NCBI RefSeq assembly: GCF_045866565.1
Contig: NZ_BAAFZV010000002.1
Location: 1 to 64,000, forward strand
Reading direction: 5' to 3'
Length of the DNA: 64,000 nt
Source of the DNA: Cognatilysobacter claricitrinus
GTDB taxonomy: Bacteria > Pseudomonadota > Gammaproteobacteria > Xanthomonadales > Xanthomonadaceae
In this document: one piece after another, positions 9,373 to 18,548 of the stretch
How the letters are laid out: each line of letters starts with the position of its first letter
Numbering within the stretch: the stretch's first letter is position 1
Translations under genes and position numbers: made by a program
The notes under the pieces: generated by a model
Database searches by the model: none
What the model was told of the DNA's origin: nothing
The model's input: only the letters and a program-made list of their open reading frames with translations

Positions 9373-9393
9373 GGCGCCGCCCACCGCGGCGCC
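9373..9393 (+). promoter_or_regulatory. Hairpin in the rplF-rplR spacer
   Basis: GGCGCCGC / GCGGCGCC with a CCACC loop in the 63-base spacer, no T-run behind it. Role unknown; probably an mRNA structure inside the operon. Confidence 0.5.
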
Positions 9394-9427
9394 GGACCTT
9401 CCGCCTTCAGCTTTCGAGGACAACACC

Positions 9428-9781
9428 ATGCACAAGAAAATCGCTCGCCTTCGCCGCGCCAAGTCGACCCGCTCGCACATCCGTGTGCTCGGCGTTCCGC
9501 GCCTGTCGGTGCTTCGCACCGGTCAGCACCTATACGCGCAGATCTTCTCGGCCGACGGCTCGAAGGTCCTCGCTGCTGCGTCGACCGTCCAGTCGGACGT
9601 GCGTGACGGCCTGAAGAACGGCAAGAACGCCGATGCCGCCGTCAAGGTCGGTCGCACGATCGCCGAGAAGGCGAAGGCCGCCGGCATCGAGAAGGTCGCG
9701 TTCGATCGTTCGGGCTACCGCTACCACGGCCGCATCAAGGCGCTTGCCGATGCCGCTCGTGAAGGTGGTCTGCAGTTCTAA
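9428..9781 (+). CDS. rplR: 50S ribosomal protein L18 (uL18)
   Basis: 117 residues. L18 binds 5S rRNA together with L5 and L25. The family pattern RLRRAKSTRSHIRVLGVPRL at the N terminus and FDRSGYRYHGRIKALADAAR at the C terminus is clear. It is flanked by two spacers that are long for this operon (63 and 137 bases). Confidence 0.97.
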   Translation: MHKKIARLRRAKSTRSHIRVLGVPRLSVLRTGQHLYAQIFSADGSKVLAAASTVQSDVRDGLKNGKNADAAVKVGRTIAEKAKAAGIEKVAFDRSGYRYHGRIKALADAAREGGLQF

Positions 9782-9892
9782 GAACGGCTATGCCGTTCGG
9801 CCTGCCGGTGCAGACGCGCACCGGGCTACGGCGCGGATTCCCGCGCCGTCGATGCACCCGCGGTAATCCACAACGATAAGCGGCAACGCCGC
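9782..9892 (+). promoter_or_regulatory. Three hairpins between rplR and rpsE
   Basis: GAACGGC-TAT-GCCGTTC (9782-9798) starts right after the rplR stop; CGGCGCGG-ATTC-CCGCGCCG (9829-9848) and GCGGC-AAC-GCCGC (9880-9892) follow. None has a T-run. The 137-base spacer shows no reading frame worth calling. Confidence 0.6.
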
Positions 9893-9918
9893 AAATCCTT
9901 TCACTACAGAGAACCAAC

Positions 9919-10458
9919 ATGGCAGAAGAACGTCAGCAGCGCGGTCGCGATCGTGATCGCAACCGCGAAGAAGTCGACGACGGCATGATCGAGAAGCTGA
10001 TCACGGTCAACCGTGTCAGCAAGACCGTCAAGGGCGGCCGCCAGTTCACCTTCACCGCGTTGACGGTGGTGGGCGACGGCAACGGCAAGGTCGGTTTCGG
10101 TTACGGCAAGGCACGCGAAGTGCCGGTCGCCATCCAGAAGTCGATGGAGCACGCGCGCAAGTCGATGACCAACGTCGACCTCAACAACGGCACCCTGTGG
10201 CACACGGTCAAGGCCGGCCACGGCGCGGCCCGCGTGTTCATGCAGCCGGCGTCCGAAGGTACCGGCGTCATCGCCGGCGGCGCGATGCGTGCGGTGCTGG
10301 AAGCGGCGGGCGTCAAGAACGTCCTCGCCAAGGCCGTCGGTTCGCGCAATCCGATCAACCTCGTGCGCGCCACGATGCGCGGCCTGACCGACATCCGGTC
10401 GCCGTCGCAGATCGCGGCCAAGCGCGGCAAGAAGGTGGAGGACCTGGTCCATGGCTAA
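9919..10458 (+). CDS. rpsE: 30S ribosomal protein S5 (uS5)
   Basis: 179 residues. S5 is part of the mRNA entry helicase and of the accuracy centre with S4. The double-stranded RNA-binding-like domain begins at EKLITVNRVSKTVKGGRQF (about residues 24-42) and the VGDGNGKVGFGYGKA loop is intact. The N-terminal 20 residues are Arg/Asp-rich. The stop lies 8 bases inside rpmD. Confidence 0.97.
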   Translation: MAEERQQRGRDRDRNREEVDDGMIEKLITVNRVSKTVKGGRQFTFTALTVVGDGNGKVGFGYGKAREVPVAIQKSMEHARKSMTNVDLNNGTLWHTVKAGHGAARVFMQPASEGTGVIAGGAMRAVLEAAGVKNVLAKAVGSRNPINLVRATMRGLTDIRSPSQIAAKRGKKVEDLVHG

Positions 10459-10651
10459 GCACCAGGCTGTCGAGGGCGGTACCGTCAAGGTCCGTCTGGT
10501 CAAGGGTCTTCGCGGCACGCAGTCGATTCATCGGCTGTCCGTGCGCGCGCTGGGTCTCAACAAGCTCAACGATGTGCGTGAACTGAAGGACAGCCCGCAG
10601 GTACGCGGTCTGATCAACAAGGTTCACTACCTCGTTCGCGTCGAGGAGTAA
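10451..10651 (+). CDS. rpmD: 50S ribosomal protein L30 (uL30)
   Basis: 66 residues. L30 is a small protein of the 50S outer surface. The family core VRLVKGLRGTQSIHRLSVRALGL is visible from about residue 14. The start overlaps the rpsE end by 8 bases, indicating coupling. Confidence 0.96.
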   Translation: MAKHQAVEGGTVKVRLVKGLRGTQSIHRLSVRALGLNKLNDVRELKDSPQVRGLINKVHYLVRVEE

Positions 10652-10657
10652 TCGACC

Positions 10658-11095
10658 ATGCGTCTCAACACTCTGCAGCCCGGTGAGGGCGCGCGTACCG
10701 AGCCCAAGCGCGTCGGTCGTGGTATCGGTTCCGGCCTGGGCAAGACCTGCGGTCGCGGCCACAAGGGTTCGTTCGCTCGCGCGGGCAAGGGCAAGATCAA
10801 GGCCGGTTTCGAAGGCGGCCAGATGCCCATGCAGCGCCGCCTGCCGAAGATCGGTTTCCGCTCGATGACGGCCAAGGAATCCGCCGAGGTGCTGCTGTAC
10901 GCCCTCGAGGGTCTTGAAGCCGGCGAAATCACCATCACCTCGCTGAAGGAAGCGGGCCTCGTGCCGCCGAACGCGAAGAAGGTGAAGCTGGTGAAGAAGG
11001 GCGACGTCACCAAGGCTTTCACCCTGAAGGGTGTGTCGGCCACGGCGGGCGCGAAGGCGGCGATCGAAGCCGCTGGCGGATCGATCTCGGAGTAA
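10658..11095 (+). CDS. rplO: 50S ribosomal protein L15 (uL15)
   Basis: 145 residues starting MRLNTLQPGEGARTEPKRVG. L15 is a late assembly protein with an extended glycine-rich N terminus (GRGIGSGLGKTCGRGHKG, about residues 20-37), which is present in full. secY follows after 7 bases, as in the classical spc operon. Confidence 0.98.
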   Translation: MRLNTLQPGEGARTEPKRVGRGIGSGLGKTCGRGHKGSFARAGKGKIKAGFEGGQMPMQRRLPKIGFRSMTAKESAEVLLYALEGLEAGEITITSLKEAGLVPPNAKKVKLVKKGDVTKAFTLKGVSATAGAKAAIEAAGGSISE

Positions 11096-11102
11096 GGGCC
11101 TG

Positions 11103-12452
<1,350 letters not shown>

Positions 12453-12890
12453 TACCGTCGCTCGGCGCCGTCACGTGGGCTGCACGGCGGACGGTTTGAT
12501 GGCATAATGGTCCGCTGGGCGGCTCCAGCTGCTCGCAGGCCAGGATGGCCGACCGGTTTGAATCCCGGCCTGGACGGCGAAACGAAACACGACGCGGCGC
12601 GTTGACCTTCGAGTCGACCGTCGCACATGGGCGACCCGGGCGGCAGTCCCGCGCACGGGTGAACCCTTGGCCATACGCGCGCCTGAGGAGCGCGCGGGGC
12701 CGGGCAGGGCGGTTCGCCGCGGTGTCCGGTACAGCCGGGGTTCGTCGCCGGAGCATGGGCACACTCCCCATGCCGGGTCGAAGCGGTTCACCGCATCGGC
12801 TCCAAGCAAGCCGGGACACATCACATCGAGTTTTCTCGAGAGTTCACCGCCGGGCGCGAGCCTGGCGCATTTCAGTTTGGAGATCGCCTC
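12453..12890 (+). other. secY-rpsM spacer: alpha operon leader
   Basis: 438 bases without a convincing gene; rpmJ, usual here in E. coli, is absent. The region contains an extended -10 promoter (12500-12508) and many inverted repeats: CCGG-TTTGAAT-CCGG near 12553, GCATGGG/CCCATGC (12753-12773), GCGG-TTCA-CCGC (12783-12794), TCGAG-TTTT-CTCGA (12826-12839), and a direct repeat GTTCACCGC. E. coli S4 represses the alpha operon via a leader pseudoknot; a comparable role is inference. Confidence 0.65.
12500..12508 (+). promoter_or_regulatory. Candidate alpha operon promoter (extended -10)
   Basis: TGG followed by CATAAT (12503-12508) forms an extended -10; the -35 region is weak. Predicted start near 12515 gives an rpsM leader of roughly 375 bases. 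Confidence 0.5.
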
Positions 12891-13247
12891 ATGGCGCGTA
12901 TTGCAGGTGTGAACCTGCCTGCCCAGAAGCATGTCTGGGTGGGGCTGCAGAGCATCTACGGCATCGGCCGTACCCGTTCCAAGCAGGTCTGCGAGTCGGC
13001 GGGTGTCGAGCCGACGACCAAGATCCGTGACCTGTCCGAGCCGGAAGTCGAGCGCCTCCGTGGCGAAGTCGGCAAGTTCGTGGTCGAGGGTGACCTCCGC
13101 CGCGAAATCGGCATGGCGATCAAGCGCCTGATGGACCTCGGTTGCTACCGCGGCCTCCGTCACCGTCGCGGCCTGCCGCTGCGTGGTCAGCGCACCCGGA
13201 CCAATGCACGCACCCGCAAGGGTCCGCGCAAGGCCATCAAGAAGTAA
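12891..13247 (+). CDS. rpsM: 30S ribosomal protein S13 (uS13)
   Basis: 118 residues starting MARIAGVNLPAQKHVW. S13 sits in the 30S head, forms bridges to the 50S and contacts P-site tRNA. The H2TH region and the C-terminal signature LRHRRGLPLRGQRTRTNART are intact. TTGGAG lies upstream at good spacing. It is the first alpha-operon gene. Confidence 0.98.
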   Translation: MARIAGVNLPAQKHVWVGLQSIYGIGRTRSKQVCESAGVEPTTKIRDLSEPEVERLRGEVGKFVVEGDLRREIGMAIKRLMDLGCYRGLRHRRGLPLRGQRTRTNARTRKGPRKAIKK

Positions 13248-13256
13248 GGAACCGAC

Positions 13257-13649
13257 ATGGCCAAGCCTGCCGCGAAAGCTCCGAAGAAGAAGATCAAGCG
13301 CGTCGTCACCGATGGCATCGCGCACGTCCACGCTTCGTTCAACAACACCATCATCACGATCACCGACCGCCAGGGTAATGCGCTGTCGTGGGCGACGTCG
13401 GGCGGCGCGGGTTTCCGCGGTTCGCGCAAGTCGACCCCGTTCGCTGCGCAGGTCGCCGCCGAAAAGGCCGGTCGCGCTGCGATGGACTACGGCGTCAAGG
13501 CGCTGGAAGTCCGCATCAAGGGCCCGGGTCCGGGTCGTGAGTCGGCCGTGCGTTCGCTCAACAACGTCGGCTACAAGATCCTCAACATCATCGACGTGAC
13601 GCCCATCCCGCACAACGGATGCCGTCCGCCGAAGAAGCGCCGCGTCTGA
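13257..13649 (+). CDS. rpsK: 30S ribosomal protein S11 (uS11)
   Basis: 130 residues. S11 is on the platform and contacts mRNA in the E-site region. The core GIAHVHASFNNTIITITD (about residues 21-38) and the C-terminal PHNGCRPPKKRRV are typical; the N terminus is Lys/Ala-rich. It starts 9 bases after rpsM. Confidence 0.98.
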   Translation: MAKPAAKAPKKKIKRVVTDGIAHVHASFNNTIITITDRQGNALSWATSGGAGFRGSRKSTPFAAQVAAEKAGRAAMDYGVKALEVRIKGPGPGRESAVRSLNNVGYKILNIIDVTPIPHNGCRPPKKRRV

Positions 13650-13662
13650 GGAGGAATAAGAC

Positions 13663-14292
13663 ATGGCACGCTATATCGGTCCTACCTGTAAGCTCGCGCG
13701 CCGCGAAGGCGCCGACCTCAGCCTGAAGTCGCCCGCCCGTGCTCTCGACTCGAAGTGCAAGCTCGAGCAGAAGCCCGGCCAGCACGGCGCCACCGCCCGC
13801 AAGGGCAAGCTGTCCGACTACGCCACCCAGCTTCGCGAGAAGCAGAAGGTCAAGCGTATCTACGGTCTGCTGGAGCGTCAGTTCCGCAACTACTACAAGA
13901 AGGCTTCGAACCGGAAGGGCAACACCGGCGAGAACCTGCTGCAGTTGCTCGAGACGCGTCTCGACAACGTCATCTATCGCATGGGCTTCGCGGTCACCCG
14001 CGCGGCTGCTCGCCAGCTCGTCAGCCATCGCGGCGTCACCGTCAACGGCAAGATCGTCAATCTGCCGTCGTACCAGGTGAAGGCCGGTGATGCGATCGCG
14101 CTTGCCGAGCGCGCGCAGAAGCAGCTCCGTGTGCAGGAGGCCCTGACGGTCGCCCAGCAGATGGATCTGTCGCCGTCGTGGATTGAAGTCGACGCGAAGA
14201 AGTTCGCCGGCGTCTTCAAGTCGGTTCCGGACCGTGCAGACCTGCCGGCCGACATCAACGAAGCGCTCATCGTCGAGTTGTACTCGAAGTAA
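13663..14292 (+). CDS. rpsD: 30S ribosomal protein S4 (uS4)
   Basis: 209 residues starting MARYIGPTCKLARREG. S4 initiates 30S assembly and is the translational repressor of the alpha operon in E. coli. An S4 RNA-binding domain spans about residues 98-160 (LDNVIYRMGFAVTRAAARQL). No CxxC zinc motif is seen, so it is the zinc-free type. rpoA follows after 49 bases. Confidence 0.98.
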   Translation: MARYIGPTCKLARREGADLSLKSPARALDSKCKLEQKPGQHGATARKGKLSDYATQLREKQKVKRIYGLLERQFRNYYKKASNRKGNTGENLLQLLETRLDNVIYRMGFAVTRAAARQLVSHRGVTVNGKIVNLPSYQVKAGDAIALAERAQKQLRVQEALTVAQQMDLSPSWIEVDAKKFAGVFKSVPDRADLPADINEALIVELYSK

Positions 14293-14341
14293 TTTCATCC
14301 GGGCCGGCGTGACGACGTCGGCCCCCAGGAGAAGCCACAAC

Positions 14342-15340
14342 ATGACGGTTACCGCCAACCAGGTATTGCGCCCGCGTGGTCCCCAGATCGAACGTCTGAC
14401 CGGCAATCGCGCCAAGGTCGTGATCGAGCCGCTGGAGCGCGGCTATGGCCACACCCTCGGCAATGCGCTGCGTCGCGTCCTGCTTTCGTCGATCCCCGGG
14501 TTCGCAATTACCGAGGTGGAGATCGATGGCGTGCTCCACGAGTACACCACGGTCGAAGGCCTTGAAGAAGACGTGCTCGAGGTTCTGCTGAACCTCAAGG
14601 ACGTCGCCATCCGCATGCACACGGGTGACAGCGCGATGCTGTCGCTCAACAAGTCGGGCCCGGGCATCGTCACCGCCGGTGACATCCGTACCGACCACAA
14701 CGTCGAGATCATCAACCCGGAGCACGTTGTCGCGCACCTGACCAAGGACACCGCGCTCAACATGCGTCTGAAGATCGAGCGTGGCTACGGCTACCAGCCC
14801 GCCGCCGCGCGTCGTCGTCCGGACGAGGAGACCCGCGCCATCGGTCGCCTGATGCTGGACGCGTCGTTCTCGCCGGTCCGTCGCGTCGCGTATGCGGTGG
14901 AAGCCGCGCGCGTCGAGCAGCGTACCGACCTCGACAAGCTGGTTCTCGACATCGAAACCAACGGCACGATCGACGCCGAGGAAGCGGTCCGCACCGCGGC
15001 CGACATCCTCACCGATCAGCTGTCGGTGTTCGGCGACTTCACCCACCGCGAGCGCGGTGCGGCGAAGCCGGCGACCGGTGGTGTCGACCCGCTGCTGCTG
15101 CGTCCGATCGACGATCTCGAGCTGACGGTGCGTTCGGCCAACTGCCTCAAGGCCGAGAACATCTACTACGTCGGCGATCTGATCCAGAAGACGGAAGTCG
15201 AGCTGCTCAAGACGCCGAACCTCGGCAAGAAGTCGCTCACCGAGATCAAGGAAGTGCTCGCGCAGCGCGGCCTTGCCCTCGGCATGCGTCTCGAGAACTG
15301 GCCGCCGGCCGGCATCGCGTCGCATGGAATGATGGGGTGA
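14342..15340 (+). CDS. rpoA: RNA polymerase alpha subunit
   Basis: 332 residues. Alpha dimerises to nucleate RNA polymerase assembly and its C-terminal domain contacts UP elements and activators. The N-terminal domain includes EPLERGYGHTLGNALRRVLL (about residues 29-48); the C-terminal domain includes the helix-hairpin-helix segment near TPNLGKKSLTEIKEVLAQRG. The start at 14342 (MTVTANQVLRPRG) has AGGAGA upstream; longer in-frame readings lie inside rpsD. Confidence 0.98.
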   Translation: MTVTANQVLRPRGPQIERLTGNRAKVVIEPLERGYGHTLGNALRRVLLSSIPGFAITEVEIDGVLHEYTTVEGLEEDVLEVLLNLKDVAIRMHTGDSAMLSLNKSGPGIVTAGDIRTDHNVEIINPEHVVAHLTKDTALNMRLKIERGYGYQPAAARRRPDEETRAIGRLMLDASFSPVRRVAYAVEAARVEQRTDLDKLVLDIETNGTIDAEEAVRTAADILTDQLSVFGDFTHRERGAAKPATGGVDPLLLRPIDDLELTVRSANCLKAENIYYVGDLIQKTEVELLKTPNLGKKSLTEIKEVLAQRGLALGMRLENWPPAGIASHGMMG

Positions 15341-15696
15341 CGCGCGGCGGCTAGGACGCGCACGCGTTCTGCCGCGCCGAACGCCAGCGCCGCTGGCGCG
15401 GGCCGGGCAACGAGAGAACCCGCTTCCCTCGTTGCCTGCTTTCGCAGGTGTAGATCAAGCAACACCACGCGGCACCGCATCTAGGCGCCACGTAGCAAGA
15501 CCCGCCAGAACGCCGAAGCGTGCCGGCACCGGATCCCGCCCACTGGACGGGATCCTGCTTTCCCCGACGGGCGCAACAGCCCGCGGCATTCCGGCCAGGA
15601 CGGCCGGATCCGGACCATCCGCAGTCCACAGCGTCAACGCCGGGATGGCGACAGCGAAATCCAGCAGTTCCAACATTCACTTAGGAATCGATCGCC
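15341..15696 (+). other. rpoA-rplQ spacer with two hairpins
   Basis: 356 bases without a supported gene, long for these two genes, which are usually adjacent. Two hairpins stand out: GGCAACGAG / CTCGTTGCC (15406-15414 with 15428-15436, 13-base loop) and GGATCCCG / CGGGATCC (15531-15538 with 15548-15555, 9-base loop, then TGCTTTCC). The second resembles a weak terminator, so rplQ may be partly uncoupled; no clear promoter for it was found. Confidence 0.6.
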
Positions 15697-16068
15697 ATGC
15701 GCCACCAGAAAGCCGGCCGCAAGTTCAGCCGCACCAGCGCCCACCGCGATGCCATGTTCACCAACATGGCGGCGTCGCTGATCAAGACGGGCCTGATCCG
15801 TACCACGCTCCCGAAGGCCAAGGAGCTCCGCCGCGTCGCCGAGCCGCTCATCACCCTCGGCAAGGTCGACGGTGTCGCCAATCGCCGCCTCGCTTTCTCG
15901 CGCCTGCGCGACAAGGAAGCGGTGGGCAAGCTGTTCATCGAGCTCGGCCCGCGTTACCGCGAACGTCCGGGCGGGTACCTGCGCATCCTCAAGTGCGGCT
16001 TCCGCGCCGGCGACAACGCGCCGATGGCGTACGTCGAGCTCGTCGACCGTCCGGATGCGGCGCAGTAA
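15697..16068 (+). CDS. rplQ: 50S ribosomal protein L17 (bL17)
   Basis: 123 residues starting MRHQKAGRKFSRTSAHRDAM. L17 is at the solvent side near the tunnel exit. The family region MFTNMAASLIKTGLIRTTLPKAKELR is intact. It is the last gene of the ribosomal block and is followed by a strong terminator 44 bases downstream. Confidence 0.98.
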   Translation: MRHQKAGRKFSRTSAHRDAMFTNMAASLIKTGLIRTTLPKAKELRRVAEPLITLGKVDGVANRRLAFSRLRDKEAVGKLFIELGPRYRERPGGYLRILKCGFRAGDNAPMAYVELVDRPDAAQ

Positions 16069-16112
16069 GCAGCATTGAAATCGATCGGCGACTTCGGTGG
16101 CCGATCGCGACG

Positions 16113-16139
16113 AAAACCCCGGCTCGCGCCGGGGTTTTT
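16113..16139 (+). terminator. Intrinsic terminator of the alpha operon
   Basis: AAAACCCCGGC, TCGC loop, GCCGGGGTTTTT: GC stem with A-run before and T-run after, classical and potentially bidirectional. It ends the whole ribosomal cluster. Confidence 0.95.
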
Positions 16140-16563
16140 GCTTTTTCGGGGCGATATGGCGAGATTGATCGCAGCTACTCGCGCCGCGCAGTAGTGCGGG
16201 CGCAGGGTAGCTGCGGCGGGGCGTAGACGTGTCGCGACGCTACCATCAGCCGCGGACTGCTTCGGCGACGCGTGACCTAAGAGGTCGACATCGCGATACC
16301 TCGCATGTGGGAGCCGCGTCGTGCCGAGACACCGACGCGCAAGCCGCGACGCCGGGTTCGGCGTCGAAGTCGGAGTCGCATGGCGCGATGGCCCCGCCGT
16401 CGAGCGCGTCGCAGCTGACAGCAGCGTTGGTCGACATCCAGGATCACCGCAACTGAACGCCGGGCAGCGCGCCGCGAAAAACACCGACACTCATGCGCTC
16501 CCGCGCTTTGCGTCCCGCGCGCTGCCCTGCGACCATGGACGCATCCGGGGATCACGCTGCCTT
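16140..16563 (+). other. rplQ-dsbB intergenic region
   Basis: About 420 bases between the rplQ terminator and dsbB. I see no convincing gene. There is a 9-bp inverted repeat CGCAGCTAC / GTAGCTGCG (16170-16178 and 16207-16215). No strong promoter stands out, although dsbB must be transcribed from somewhere in it. Confidence 0.5.
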
Positions 16564-17070
16564 ATGGCTCTCAATCCGTTCCGCGCTTCGTTCCGCGTCC
16601 AGTTCCTGCTGGGCTTCCTCGCCTGCTGTGCGCTCATGGCGTACGCGCTTTACGCCGAGCACGTGCTCAAGCTCGAGCCGTGCCCGCTGTGCATCTTCCA
16701 GCGCATCGCGGTGATGTCGCTGGGCGTCGTCTTTCTGATCGGCGGACTCGTTGGCCCGAAGCGGCCGGCCGGCCGTCGCTCGTGGGGTGTGCTGGCGCTG
16801 ATCCCCGCGATTGCCGGCGCCGCCGTGGCCGGTCGTCACGTGTGGATCCAGCACCTGCCGCCGGATCAGGTGCCGTCGTGCGGGCCGCCGTTCGCGTTCC
16901 TTCGCGAGACGCTGCCGTTCATCCAGCTCATCCGGAAAGTACTGACCGGTGACGGTCAATGCGCGAAGATCGAGTGGACGTTCCTCGGCCAGTCGATGCC
17001 GGTTTGGACGCTGATCAGTTTCGTAGTGCTGGCGTTGTGGATCGCATTCGCTGCGTTCCGTCGAAGGTGA
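16564..17070 (+). CDS. dsbB: Disulfide bond formation protein B
   Basis: 168 residues, four membrane helices. DsbB reoxidises periplasmic DsbA and passes electrons to quinone. The first redox pair CPLC is at residues 40-43 and the second pair is Cys106 and Cys133 in the long periplasmic loop; the arginine after CIFQR, implicated in quinone binding, is present. The start at MALNPFRASF was chosen because upstream in-frame sequence is not family-like. The class II DAHP synthase follows after 5 bases, so the two may be co-transcribed. Confidence 0.93.
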   Translation: MALNPFRASFRVQFLLGFLACCALMAYALYAEHVLKLEPCPLCIFQRIAVMSLGVVFLIGGLVGPKRPAGRRSWGVLALIPAIAGAAVAGRHVWIQHLPPDQVPSCGPPFAFLRETLPFIQLIRKVLTGDGQCAKIEWTFLGQSMPVWTLISFVVLALWIAFAAFRRR

Positions 17071-17075
17071 GAAAA

Positions 17076-18461
17076 ATGGCAACGAACGACAACCTGCAGG
17101 CCGTGACGCTTCCCCGCGAGTGGAATGCGCAGTCGTGGCGTGCGCGCCCGGCGATGCAGATGCCGCAGTATCCGGACGCCGGCGAGTTCGAGTCCGCGCT
17201 CGCCGAACTGCACCGGCTGCCGCCGCTGGTGACGTCGTGGGAAATCCTGAGCCTCAAGCAGCAGCTTGCCGAGGCACAGGAAGGCAAGCGCTTCCTGTTG
17301 CAGGGCGGTGACTGTGCGGAAAACTTCGACGAATGCTCGTCGGACGTCATCTCCAATCGCCTCAAGGTGCTGCTGCAGATGTCGCTCGTGCTCGTGCACG
17401 GCATGCGCAAGCCGGTGGTGCGCGTCGGCCGTTTCGCGGGCCAGTACGCCAAGCCGCGGTCGGCCGACATGGAGACGATCGACGGCGTGAGCCTGCCGAG
17501 CTATCGCGGCGACATCGTCAATGCGCCGGCATTCACGCCCGAGGCGCGCCGTCCCGATCCGCGTCGCATGATCAAGGCGCATGCGCGATCGGCGATGACG
17601 ATGAACTTCGTCCGCGCGCTGATCGACGGCGGCTTCGCCGACCTGCATCACCCGGAGTACTGGGATCTCGGCTGGGTCGGCCATTCGCCGCTCGCCGACG
17701 AATACCGCCGCATGGTCGCCGCGATCGGCGATGCGGTGCGCTTCATGGAGACGCTGTCCGGCGCCGAGGTGCACAACCTCAATCGCGTCGATTTCTACAC
17801 GTCGCACGAAGCGTTGCTGCTGCCGTACGAGGAAGCGATGACGCGGCAGGTGCCGCGCAACTGGGGATGGTTCGATCTCGGCACGCATTTCCCGTGGATC
17901 GGCATGCGTACGGCGCAGATCGACGGCGCACACGTCGAATTCCTGCGCGGCATCCGCAACCCGATCGCGGTGAAGATCGGGCCGTCGGTGACGCCGGACA
18001 TGCTGCTCAGGCTGGTCGATGTGCTGAATCCCGAAGACGAAGCGGGACGGCTCACTTTCATCCATCGCATGGGTGCGTCGCAGATCGCGGAGAAGCTGCC
18101 GCCATTGCTCGACGCGATGCGTCGCGACGGTCGCCGCGTGCTGTGGGTATGCGACCCGATGCACGGCAATACCGAGTCGACGGCGAATGGTTACAAGACG
18201 CGTCGTTTCGCAAACATCGCGACCGAAGTGGATGCGTCGTTCGACCTGCACGCCGCGGCCGGAACGCGCCTGGGTGGCGTGCATCTCGAGCTCACGGGCG
18301 AAGACGTCACCGAATGCCTCGGCGGCGCGCGCGAGCTCACCGAGATCGACCTGGAGCGCGCGTATCGCAGCAGCGTGGATCCGCGACTGAACTACGAACA
18401 GGCGCTGGAAATCGCGATGCTCATCGTGCGCAAGCAGACGCAGATCAGCGCGCCGGTGTAA
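17076..18461 (+). CDS. Class II 3-deoxy-7-phosphoheptulonate synthase
   Basis: 461 residues. The enzyme condenses phosphoenolpyruvate and erythrose 4-phosphate, the first step of the shikimate pathway, in the cytoplasm. It is the plant-like (class II) type: GGDCAENF (Cys80 as metal ligand), KPRS at 126-129 and HNLNRVDFYTSHEALLL are recognisable. The start at MATNDNLQAV follows dsbB by 5 bases with only a weak purine RBS. No ACT-like regulatory domain is evident. A terminator follows. Confidence 0.94.
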   Translation: MATNDNLQAVTLPREWNAQSWRARPAMQMPQYPDAGEFESALAELHRLPPLVTSWEILSLKQQLAEAQEGKRFLLQGGDCAENFDECSSDVISNRLKVLLQMSLVLVHGMRKPVVRVGRFAGQYAKPRSADMETIDGVSLPSYRGDIVNAPAFTPEARRPDPRRMIKAHARSAMTMNFVRALIDGGFADLHHPEYWDLGWVGHSPLADEYRRMVAAIGDAVRFMETLSGAEVHNLNRVDFYTSHEALLLPYEEAMTRQVPRNWGWFDLGTHFPWIGMRTAQIDGAHVEFLRGIRNPIAVKIGPSVTPDMLLRLVDVLNPEDEAGRLTFIHRMGASQIAEKLPPLLDAMRRDGRRVLWVCDPMHGNTESTANGYKTRRFANIATEVDASFDLHAAAGTRLGGVHLELTGEDVTECLGGARELTEIDLERAYRSSVDPRLNYEQALEIAMLIVRKQTQISAPV

Positions 18462-18497
18462 GCGCCGACGTCGGCCTAAGGAAGAGCTTCATCCGCG

Positions 18498-18533
18498 GCC
18501 CTGCGATCAAACGATCGCGGGGCTGTTCTTTTT
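18498..18533 (+). terminator. Terminator after the DAHP synthase gene
   Basis: GCCCTGCGATC / GATCGCGGGGC (one G-T pair) with an AAAC loop, followed by TGTTCTTTTT. It lies between two convergent genes and points rightward. Confidence 0.85.
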
Positions 18534-18548
18534 GTGACAGATGGGCGA

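Noticed and set aside
12553..12569. tRNA T-arm-like sequence GGTTTGAATCCCGG
   Set aside because: No acceptor stem, D-arm or anticodon arm can be placed around it; better explained as a leader hairpin.
12453..12890. rpmJ (L36) or infA between secY and rpsM
   Set aside because: No short frame there encodes the L36 pattern with its CxxC...C..H motif or an IF-1 OB fold.
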